This document shows, piece by piece, positions 1 to 6,739 of a DNA stretch of 15,832 bases. The stretch is from assembly GCA_025353985.1 (NCBI GenBank), contig JANXNT010000126.1:1-15832 (forward strand), given 5' to 3'. The stretch comes from Limnoglobus sp. (GTDB lineage Bacteria; Planctomycetota; Planctomycetia; Gemmatales; Gemmataceae). Position numbers and translations under genes: made by a program. Each line of letters opens with the position of its first letter. Position 1 is the stretch's first letter. A model generated the notes under the pieces. It made no database searches, was not told the DNA's origin, and saw only the letters and a program-made list of their open reading frames with translations.

Positions 1-1
1 T

Positions 2-1138
2 GGCGTCGTCAAATCGCTCACCGATGGCATTGCGTTCCTGTTCAAGAAAAACAAAATCACCGCACACTACGGCATGGGCAAATTGTTGGCGGGTAAACAA
101 GTCGAAGTGACCGCGGCGGACGGCACGACGGTCGTTCTCGAAGCGGAAAATATCCTGCTGGCCACGGGTAGCGATAGCATCGAACTGCCGTTCCTGAAGT
201 TCGATGGCAAGCATATCGTTGGCTCGACGGAAGCACTGACGTTCGACAAAGTACCGAAGCATTTGATCGTCGTGGGCGGCGGGTACATCGGCCTCGAACT
301 CGGCTCGGTGTGGAAACGCCTCGGTTCGAAAGTGACCGTCGTCGAGTTCTTGCCGCGGATTCTGACGATCTGCGATGGCGAAGTCGCGACCGCCGTGCAA
401 AAGATTCTGACGAAGCAGGGGATCGAGTTTCACCTGGAAACCAAGGTCACCGGCGCGACGGTGCAGTACGACAGCGTGACGGTCCATGCGGAGAAGGACG
501 GCAAGCCGGTGAGCTTCGAGGGGGATCGCGTCCTCGTTTCCGTCGGTCGGCGGCCGTTCACGGCGGGGCTGGGATTGACCGAAGCGGGTGTGACATTCGA
601 TGCGAAATCGGGCCGAATTCCCGTCGACAAACAGTTCCGCACGAACGTCCCCGGCGTCTACGCGATCGGCGATCTCATCGACGGCCCGATGCTCGCGCAC
701 AAGGCGAGCGAAGAAGGCGTGGCGTTCGCAGACATGCTCGCGGGGCACAAGCCGCACTTGAACTACGACTGCATTCCGAGTGCGATTTACATCTGGCCGG
801 AAGTGTCGAGCGTTGGCCAAACCGAAGAGCAGATCAAAGCGACGGGCGTGCCGTACAAGGTGGGCAAGTTCCCGTTTGCGGCGAGTGGCCGCGCGAAGGC
901 GATGGACGAGGCGGATGGCTTCGTGAAGGTCATCACCGATGCCAAAACCGACCGCGTGCTGGGCATCCACATCCTCGGCCCACGTGCCTCAGACTTGATC
1001 GCCGAAGCGGTGGCGATCATGGAATATCGCGGCAGTGCGGAAGACATCGCGCGGATGGTCCACGCGCACCCGACGCTGACCGAGAGCGTCGGCGAAGCCG
1101 CCCGCGCCGCTTGGCTCGGTACGACGATTCATGCTTAG
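2..1138 (+). CDS. lpdA: Dihydrolipoamide dehydrogenase (E3), C-terminal part, 5'-truncated by window edge
   Basis: This flavoprotein reoxidises dihydrolipoamide to lipoamide with NAD+ as the E3 subunit of the pyruvate and 2-oxoglutarate dehydrogenase complexes and the glycine cleavage system, in the cytoplasm. The frame is open from base 2 (reading GVVKSLTDGIAFLF), so the ATG at 74 is internal. The 378 visible residues compare with about 460-470 for the family, so the N-terminal FAD-binding GxGxxG and redox CxxxxC lie off the edge. Visible are the NAD-binding glycine motif GGGYIGLELG followed by VTVVEF, the second FAD-contact motif YAIGDLIDGPMLAHKASEEG, and the C-terminal dimerisation domain ending in HAHPTLTESVGEAA, whose His-Glu pair is the family's catalytic base. 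The stop is TAG at 1136. Other members of the same disulphide oxidoreductase superfamily are possible, but the HAHPTLTE signature fits E3 best. Confidence 0.93.
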   Translation, partial: GVVKSLTDGIAFLFKKNKITAHYGMGKLLAGKQVEVTAADGTTVVLEAENILLATGSDSIELPFLKFDGKHIVGSTEALTFDKVPKHLIVVGGGYIGLELGSVWKRLGSKVTVVEFLPRILTICDGEVATAVQKILTKQGIEFHLETKVTGATVQYDSVTVHAEKDGKPVSFEGDRVLVSVGRRPFTAGLGLTEAGVTFDAKSGRIPVDKQFRTNVPGVYAIGDLIDGPMLAHKASEEGVAFADMLAGHKPHLNYDCIPSAIYIWPEVSSVGQTEEQIKATGVPYKVGKFPFAASGRAKAMDEADGFVKVITDAKTDRVLGIHILGPRASDLIAEAVAIMEYRGSAEDIARMVHAHPTLTESVGEAARAAWLGTTIHA

Positions 1139-1143
1139 TCAGA

Positions 1144-1210
1144 AGTGGTGAGTGGCGAGTGGTGAGTCAAGACTTCTTGGCTAGCCACTAGCCACTCATC
1201 ACTCGCCACT
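1144..1210. repeat. Inverted arrays of a 7-bp repeat forming a strong hairpin; candidate bidirectional terminator
   Basis: The left half is built of heptamers AGTGGTG, AGTGGCG, AGTGGTG and AGTCAAG (1144-1171). The right half is built of CTAGCCA twice, then CTCATCA and CTCGCCA (1181-1208). The arms at 1151-1167 (AGTGGCGAGTGGTGAGT) and 1194-1210 (ACTCATCACTCGCCACT) pair over 17 positions with one G-U wobble in the + strand transcript and a 26-nt loop. The element begins 5 bp after the lpdA stop and ends 6 bp before the stop codon of the convergent giant gene. That position suits a transcription end point for both genes, but neither side has a clear T-tract. The heptamer composition suggests a dispersed short tandem repeat of the genome; this is inference. 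Confidence 0.7.
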
Positions 1211-1216
1211 TTCGCG

Positions 1217-4200
1217 TTATCCCACAAACACGCCGCCCGTAAATCCAGCGAGTGCATCGAAATCAAACTGCGTGGTCGGCGTGCCATCCGGCGTGATGTT
1301 CTTGCCGAGGTAGCCTATGATGCGGCTACCTGCGCCGCTGCCGGAGCCGACCAAGAGGTCGGCTTTCGAATCGCCGTCGAGGTTCTTTACTGCCACGCGA
1401 ATGCCACCGCGATTGTTGATGTCACCAGCGAAGAAGTTCGCGAGATTCACGTACTCGTTGTTCAATAATGCCTTGCCGTCGAGTACCAACACGCGCGGGC
1501 CGCCACCGGGTCCACCACCTGCGATCAGGTCCGCGAAGCCGTCGCCATTGATGTCGCCTGCCGTGACGAAGATGCCGTTGCGCAAGGCTTGCTCGAACGC
1601 AAAGAAGTCGCCGATGATCTTCACGGGTGTGCCAGTCAGTGACTTGCCATCGAACGCCGCCACTCGCGGCCCGCCACCGAAGCCAGCCACAACGATCAAG
1701 TCCGCCACGCCGTCGCCCGTCATGTCGGCAATCGCGGATCGCGCCCCGCCACGGAAATTGACATCGTCGATGCCGAAGAAACTCGCGATCTTCGGAAAGC
1801 TCGCCGCGCCGCTGTAAATGTCCACTCGTGGCCCGCCACCCTGGTCCGGCGTGATGGCAAGATCTGGGATGCCATCGCCATTCACATCGCCTGCGGAGAC
1901 GTAAACCCCACCAGTGAACAATGCTTCAAATGGTCCCGTATCGAACAACACCGCTTGCGTTTTGCCATCGTACACCATCACGCGCGTCGCGATCCCTGGC
2001 CCCGTGCCGACGATCAAGTCGGCGACGCCATCGCCGTTAAAATCCGCCGTGGCGGTGCGAACGCCACCCGTAAAGCCCGCAAACGGCGTCACGGTGAATC
2101 GCACGGATTTGTCCGGGTTGAACAGCGTCGCGCTGCCGCCACCGACATCGCTGCCCGCCGCAAATTGCGGCACGCCAACGAGCACGACGGGCGGGGGATT
2201 AATCGTCACCACGAAGGTATCCGTCGCAGTCAGCCCGCCCGCATCGGTGACGGTCAGCGTGATCGTGCTGGTGCCGACTGACAGGCCGTTGACAGTTAGC
2301 GTGCGATTCGCCCCCCCAATGCCACTGATGACGATCCCCGCGTTCGCCACAACGGCCGGGTTGGAAGAGGTAGCGGTGATGAGGAGCGATGACGGTGCGG
2401 GTTCGGTATCGCCAACGGTAAAGCCAGTTGGCCCGATGGCAACGCCGAGCGTCGTCGTCTGGTTCCCGACATCGCTAATCGTCGGCGGCCCGTTCACCAT
2501 TACGAGGAACGTATCGGTTGCCGTGTCGCCATCGCCATCGGTGACGGTCAGCGTAATCGTGGCAGTTCCCGATTGGCCGCTGGTTGGTGTGACCGTCACG
2601 GTGCGATTTCCCGCACTGCCGCCGATGACGATCGAAGCGTTCGCAATCAGCGCGAGATTCGACGATGTTGCCGTCACGGCAAGCGCGGCCAACGGCGTCT
2701 GGGCATCGTTCACGGTGAACGCCACAGGGCCGATCGTGGCGTTGCGGTTGACTGCTTGGTTGCCGACATCGCTGATCGTCGGTGGCGTCGAGCGGATCAA
2801 TACGACATCGTTGCCGTCGCCGCCGTTGTAGCGGATCGTGTAGGCGAGTCCGTTGAATAGGAGGGTCGTACCTTGTGGCAGACCCTTGAACGTGCCGACG
2901 ATTGCGCCCGCAAGTAATTTGTCGATCAGCGTGACGCTTTGGCCTGGCACCGTTGGCAGTGTCAGCAGGGCGTTCAGCGATACGCCCGCAAGGTTGACGC
3001 CACCGTTCACCGTCAGCGTTTGGTTGAGTGTGAGTTTGCCCGTCGGCAGGTTGAGCGTACCCGTACCGGTGGTAACTGTGACGCCGGCAGCGGGTGTGAT
3101 CGTGGTGCCGAGGAGCGTCAGGTTGCCGTTATCGGTGGTGATGTTCGCATTAAGATTCAGCGCGCCCTGCGATTCCAAAGTCAGCGCGCCGCCGTTGCCG
3201 TTGGGGTTGTCGACGACGATCGGCGCAGTGACCGCGATCGTTGCGGTGGCTTGCGAAAGCACATCCTGGCCGGAGTTCAAACTCAGCGCGAACAGATTCG
3301 GCGAGACATCGATCGTCTTCGAGCCAGAACGATCCAGCGTGAGCAGGTTGGCATCGACGATTCGGAGCGGGCCTTGTTTGCTGATTACGAGCAGCTTGCC
3401 ATCGGGACTCGATGACAGATAGTTGAGAAACGTATCCGCAACGCTGCCGATGATACTGTTTTGCGGCGTGATGCGGTTCTCGCCATCGATGGTCCGGCCC
3501 GTGGTGCCATTCCAAACGGTAATCGCTCCCAGGTTCTTCGATGTGCCATCACTGTAATTCGAATCGCTAACGACATAGTTGCCATTCGAAAGTGCGGACA
3601 CCTTGCGCACAAAGCCATTTTGCGTTCCGAGGAAGCTGTTGTCCTTGGAGATCGCACCGCTGACACCCTTGGTACCATCTCCCCAAGACACCGCGCCAGA
3701 ATTCGTGAGTGCACCGTTGTCCCAACTGGGCGTGTTGACGACGTAATTGCCGTTGGCCAGCGCGATGACGTTGTCGATCGTAAGCGGACCGAGGGGGAAA
3801 CTCCGATTTTGGGTGCTGTTCGCGCCGACGTTGTCGTTGAAATTCGACCCGACGAGGCTGTTGCCTGGAGAGACGAGACCACTGATGCCCTTGCTGCCAT
3901 CGCCCCAGGTGACGGCTCCCGCATCGATGAACCCACGTTCGTCCCAATAGGCGCTGCGGACGACGTAGTTGCCGTTGGTCAGTTGAGTAACACCGTCACT
4001 GCCCACGTAGTCGTTGGTCTGCGATCCGACGAGGCTATTTTTCGCGGCGATAGTCCCGCTGACACCCTTGCTACCATCGCCCCATGTCACCGCCCCCGCA
4101 TCGACGACCGCGCCGTTATCCCAGAGGGGATTGACAATCAGATAGTTGCTATCGGCGAGAACCGCAACGCGAGGCGCGATCGTAAATGGGCTAGTTTGCA

Positions 4201-6196
4201 GCTGAAATTGCTTGAAATCGTCGGTGTGCGATCCCACTAAACTGTTGGTCGCATCGACGATCGCGCCCGTGACTTTCGTGCCATCGCCCCACGTCACCGC
4301 CCCGGCATCGACGACCGCACCGTTATCCCAGAAAGTACTGCGAACGAGATAGTTCCCATTGGGGAGTGACGTGATGCCCTCATTGCCCACGTTGTCGTTG
4401 TTCTGCGATCCGATGAGGCTATTCGCAGCACTCACGACCGCGCTCGTGACTTTCGTGCCATCGCCCCACGTCACCGCCCCGGCATCGACGACCGCGCCGT
4501 TGTCCCAATAGCGACTGCGAGAGAGGTAGTTACCGTTAGAGAGCGCCGTGATTTCGTCGTTGCCCACGTTGTCGTTGTTGTGCGAGCCGATGAGGCTGTT
4601 GGCAGCGGAGATGTTCGCACTCGTGACTTTGGTCCCATCGCCCCACGTCACCGCACCCACGTCGGAGACCGCCCCATTATCCCAGAGAATACTGCGAATG
4701 ACGTAGTTCCCGTTCGAGAGAGCCGTCACACTATTACCCACGTGGTCGTTGGCCTGCGACCCGACGAGGCTGTTGGCCGTGCTGACGACCGCACTCGTCA
4801 GTTTGGTTCCATCGCACCAAGTGACCGCCCCCGCATTAACGACCGCGCCGTTGCCCCAATTACTACTGGTAACGACATAATTGCCGTTGGTGAGTTCCGT
4901 CACAAAGCCCACGGCGTCGTTGGTCTGCGACCCGACGAGGCTGTTGGCGGTGCTGATGAATCCAATCAGGCCTTTTGTCCCATCCGCCCACGTCGTCGCC
5001 CCCACACCTGCGACCGCGCCGTTACTCCAACTCGAACCGACGACGTAGTTGCCATTCCGGAGCGGTGTAACACCGTAAATGCCCACGCTGTCGAAGCTCT
5101 GCGTTCCGATGAGGCTGTTGGCCGCAGAGACATTGCCACTGACACCGGTCGTTCCATTGCCCCACGTGACGGCCCCGGCATCGGTGACGGCACCATTATC
5201 CCAAAACGGATCGCTGACGAGGTAGTTACCGTTGGCCAACTGCGTCACACTTTTGCTGCCGAGGAGAGTGTTGGCGGCCGTGATATCCCCACTCACGCCT
5301 TTTGTGCCATCTCCCCACGTGACTCCCTTGTCGGATCGGACGAGGTAATTGCCACTCGTTAGCTGTGTCACGGTCGAAAATGGTGCCGTCGTGATGAGGC
5401 TGTTGGTGGCCGTCACGGTGTCGACTGCTTTTCCCGTAATCCCTTTGGTGCCGTCCACCCAGGTGAATCCCCGGTTACCTCTGATGACGAAGTTGCCACT
5501 GACAAGGGGCGTCACCGGGGGGGATCTTTCAAAGCTGTCGAAGGCTCCGGTGAGACTGTTGGTGGCGGCGATGACCCCACTGACACCTTTGGTTCCATCG
5601 CCCCACGTCAGCGCCGTCGCATCCACGACTGTGCCATCGTCCCAGTTGGGTGTGCTGACGGTGTAATTCCCGTTGCTGAGCACCGTCACACTTTGGGTGG
5701 GAACCTCGACGAAACCATTGGGTGAAGCGGGAATTGGCTCGCGTATAAATGAATCGCCTTCTTTCGAGCCGACGAGACTGTTGGCAGCGGATCGTGCCCC
5801 GCTCACGCCAGAAACGCCGCTACCCCACGTAACGGCCCCGACTCGAGCCCCCGCCGCGTTTCGCCAGAAGGGATTTTGAATGACGTAGTTCCCATCGGTG
5901 AGCACCGTTACACTGCCCCCACCATCGGTCAGCGTGCTGATATGAGCGCCCGTCGTACCGTTGAACAAATAGGCCGTGCTACTGCCAACGACGACAACAT
6001 TCCCCGAAGGAAGGAACGTCGCATCGCCGGAGACGACGCCCCCCGCCGGATCGACGAGGTCGAACAACGGGAACACGCCCGTTGGCGCGTTCGTGATGTT
6101 CAGGATCGCGGCCGGCACGACGCGATCTTCGAGGCCCTCGATACCGAGCAGCGGCGAGCGTTTGCGGAGCCGCGTCGGTGAGAGTCGATTACGCAT
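1217..6196 (-). CDS. Giant extracellular repeat protein with GLEDRVVPA N-terminus, ~59-aa repeats, Ig-like domains and FG-GAP repeats
   Basis: This is probably a surface or secreted structural/adhesive protein; its substrate or partner is unknown. I chose the ATG at 6194-6196 (1659 aa) over an ATG 60 bp upstream at 6254-6256. It has GAGG 6 nt upstream and lies downstream of a promoter-like sequence, and it starts the basic leader MRNRLSPTRLRKRS that precedes GLEDRVVPA in Gemmataceae surface proteins. No classical hydrophobic signal peptide is visible. Positions below count from the upstream ATG. Residues 118-945 hold about 14 repeats of the type NGNYVVRS-WDNGAV-DAGAVTWGDGTKGVSG-NSLVGS, resembling what I recall as DUF5650. 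Residues 960-1155 are beta-rich, like haemagglutinin/autotransporter passengers. Two Ig/cadherin-like domains start with PPTISDVGNQ (1158-1255 and 1257-1353). Five FG-GAP/VCBS-type units (DFNGDGVADL, DVNGDGIPDL, DMTGDGVADL, DINGDGFADL, NLDGDSKADL) occupy 1400-1640, with possible Ca2+-binding loops. It ends FTGGVFVG. Confidence 0.88.
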   Translation of the reverse strand: MRNRLSPTRLRKRSPLLGIEGLEDRVVPAAILNITNAPTGVFPLFDLVDPAGGVVSGDATFLPSGNVVVVGSSTAYLFNGTTGAHISTLTDGGGSVTVLTDGNYVIQNPFWRNAAGARVGAVTWGSGVSGVSGARSAANSLVGSKEGDSFIREPIPASPNGFVEVPTQSVTVLSNGNYTVSTPNWDDGTVVDATALTWGDGTKGVSGVIAATNSLTGAFDSFERSPPVTPLVSGNFVIRGNRGFTWVDGTKGITGKAVDTVTATNSLITTAPFSTVTQLTSGNYLVRSDKGVTWGDGTKGVSGDITAANTLLGSKSVTQLANGNYLVSDPFWDNGAVTDAGAVTWGNGTTGVSGNVSAANSLIGTQSFDSVGIYGVTPLRNGNYVVGSSWSNGAVAGVGATTWADGTKGLIGFISTANSLVGSQTNDAVGFVTELTNGNYVVTSSNWGNGAVVNAGAVTWCDGTKLTSAVVSTANSLVGSQANDHVGNSVTALSNGNYVIRSILWDNGAVSDVGAVTWGDGTKVTSANISAANSLIGSHNNDNVGNDEITALSNGNYLSRSRYWDNGAVVDAGAVTWGDGTKVTSAVVSAANSLIGSQNNDNVGNEGITSLPNGNYLVRSTFWDNGAVVDAGAVTWGDGTKVTGAIVDATNSLVGSHTDDFKQFQLQTSPFTIAPRVAVLADSNYLIVNPLWDNGAVVDAGAVTWGDGSKGVSGTIAAKNSLVGSQTNDYVGSDGVTQLTNGNYVVRSAYWDERGFIDAGAVTWGDGSKGISGLVSPGNSLVGSNFNDNVGANSTQNRSFPLGPLTIDNVIALANGNYVVNTPSWDNGALTNSGAVSWGDGTKGVSGAISKDNSFLGTQNGFVRKVSALSNGNYVVSDSNYSDGTSKNLGAITVWNGTTGRTIDGENRITPQNSIIGSVADTFLNYLSSSPDGKLLVISKQGPLRIVDANLLTLDRSGSKTIDVSPNLFALSLNSGQDVLSQATATIAVTAPIVVDNPNGNGGALTLESQGALNLNANITTDNGNLTLLGTTITPAAGVTVTTGTGTLNLPTGKLTLNQTLTVNGGVNLAGVSLNALLTLPTVPGQSVTLIDKLLAGAIVGTFKGLPQGTTLLFNGLAYTIRYNGGDGNDVVLIRSTPPTISDVGNQAVNRNATIGPVAFTVNDAQTPLAALAVTATSSNLALIANASIVIGGSAGNRTVTVTPTSGQSGTATITLTVTDGDGDTATDTFLVMVNGPPTISDVGNQTTTLGVAIGPTGFTVGDTEPAPSSLLITATSSNPAVVANAGIVISGIGGANRTLTVNGLSVGTSTITLTVTDAGGLTATDTFVVTINPPPVVLVGVPQFAAGSDVGGGSATLFNPDKSVRFTVTPFAGFTGGVRTATADFNGDGVADLIVGTGPGIATRVMVYDGKTQAVLFDTGPFEALFTGGVYVSAGDVNGDGIPDLAITPDQGGGPRVDIYSGAASFPKIASFFGIDDVNFRGGARSAIADMTGDGVADLIVVAGFGGGPRVAAFDGKSLTGTPVKIIGDFFAFEQALRNGIFVTAGDINGDGFADLIAGGGPGGGPRVLVLDGKALLNNEYVNLANFFAGDINNRGGIRVAVKNLDGDSKADLLVGSGSGAGSRIIGYLGKNITPDGTPTTQFDFDALAGFTGGVFVG
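3424..5905 (-). repeat. DNA encoding ~14 tandem copies of a ~59-residue (177-bp) repeat
   Basis: Within the giant gene, the tetrapeptide (N/D/S)(G/S)N(Y/F) recurs at residues 121, 195, 253, 301, 342, 401, 457, 515, 574, 633, 702, 761, 835 and 891 (upstream-ATG numbering). The most regular stretch is between about 401 and 633, with steps of 56-59. At DNA level, GACTTTCGTGCCATCGCCCC starts at 4271 and again at 4448, and a close variant starts at 4625, exactly 177 bp apart each time. The flanking ~65 bp at 4263 and 4441 differ at only a few positions. The central copies are therefore the most alike, pointing to recent duplication or gene conversion, while the outer copies are shortened or carry insertions. 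Confidence 0.85.
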
Positions 6197-6241
6197 CAGG
6201 AACCTCGAAGGCGTGGCAGACAGGGTAGGTTGCGTACGTTT

Positions 6242-6270
6242 ACGATACACGAACATTCGACGATGCTCAA
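6242..6270 (-). promoter_or_regulatory. Candidate sigma70-type promoter of the giant repeat-protein gene
   Basis: Read on the minus strand, TTGAGC (6270-6265) is followed after 17 bp by TATCGT (6247-6242), matching the consensus hexamers at four positions each. Transcription would begin near 6235 and leave a leader of about 39 nt before the ATG at 6196. The alternative ATG at 6256 would lie inside this promoter, which is one reason for preferring 6196. The match is only moderate, and planctomycete promoters are poorly characterised. Confidence 0.35.
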
Positions 6271-6346
6271 CCGGTTATCGTTTGCGATTTTTGCGTTTTG
6301 AGCGCATCCACATGAAATCGCAGAGTCAAGAAGTTTGCGACGAATT

Positions 6347-6651
6347 GACGTAAGTCAGAATTGTGCGTCGCGCACGGACGTACCCAAAGTGCGCCGAAAT
6401 GACTCAGAAGTGCGCGCAAATGACCCAGAAAAGGCGCGCACGGTCGATTTTAGGTCGCATTGTGACCCGAAAAGGACGGTAGTTACGAAATGTGTCGCAA
6501 TTAGAGCATTCGGCGTAACCCACGGTAAGAGTGCGAGATACGGCAAAATCGCCCGAAACCGATAAGCGATTTGCGATCAAAAAGTGGCAATTTCAGACGA
6601 AAAAACACCCGAAAAACCGGTTTTGGCGCGTCCGGAATTGTGACTTACGTC
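6347..6651. repeat. Region bounded by a 16-bp inverted repeat; MITE-like or regulatory element of unknown nature
   Basis: The arm GACGTAAGTCAGAATT (6347-6362) is the reverse complement of AATTGTGACTTACGTC (6636-6651) with one mismatch, enclosing 273 bp without a convincing gene. Inside are a small GTGCG-TCG-CGCAC hairpin (6363-6375), phased direct repeats (described separately) and a perfect palindrome AAAACCGGTTTT (6613-6624). The + strand is notably A-rich compared with the coding DNA around it. I saw no clear target-site duplication (left flank GCGACGAATT, right flank GACACCGAGT) and no transposase. It could be an old non-autonomous element, a cis-regulatory region between the two divergent genes, or a small RNA locus. 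The rest of the gene-free stretch 6197-6739 holds the candidate promoter at 6242-6270 and the lysC ribosome binding site. Confidence 0.5.
6388..6429 (+). repeat. Tandem 21-bp direct repeat, two copies, possible operator
   Basis: Two adjacent 21-bp units (6388-6408 and 6409-6429) share the pattern AGTGCGC-NN-AAATGAC(T/C)CAGA with three mismatches. The core TGACCC(A)GAAAAGG recurs at 6421-6434 and 6463-6475, so the TGAC cores start at 6400, 6421 and 6463, spaced 21 and 42 bp. This is two and four helical turns, placing all three on the same DNA face as direct-repeat binding sites usually are. A role in regulating lysC or the divergent giant gene is inference only. Confidence 0.5.
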
Positions 6652-6739
6652 GACACCGAGTCCGTAAAGCCAGCCAGTCCGCGTGCGGATAACTACGTTG
6701 ACTGAGACGCGGGTTCGGTACTCTTTGCGGAGATTTGCC

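Noticed and set aside
310..1191. A 293-codon + frame overlapping lpdA
   Set aside because: It is an arginine-rich shadow frame of the dihydrolipoamide dehydrogenase gene, whose frame shows strong family motifs.
1317..5879. Many + strand open frames opposite the giant repeat gene
   Set aside because: They repeat with the same period as the minus-strand repeats and have no independent start signals or family motifs; they are shadows of the repeat array.
3424..5905. Regular repeats considered as a CRISPR-like array
   Set aside because: The 177-bp period is an exact multiple of three, the frame is open throughout, and the repeats are translated; there are no short identical repeats with unique spacers and no cas genes.
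6335..6565. A possible 76-codon small gene (+) in the intergenic region
   Set aside because: It would start at TTG without a good ribosome binding site. Its residues RRNDSEV/RANDPEK merely translate the 21-bp DNA repeat, and nothing suggests a conserved protein.
6698..6724. TTGACT followed by TACTCT as a lysC promoter
   Set aside because: The spacing (15 bp) is short, the -10 match is poor, and the predicted transcript start would fall on the ribosome binding site at 6729-6732.
6197..6739. Lysine riboswitch or other amino-acid leader upstream of lysC
   Set aside because: I could not recognise the conserved lysine-riboswitch core, nor a leader peptide with runs of Lys or Thr codons and a paired terminator.
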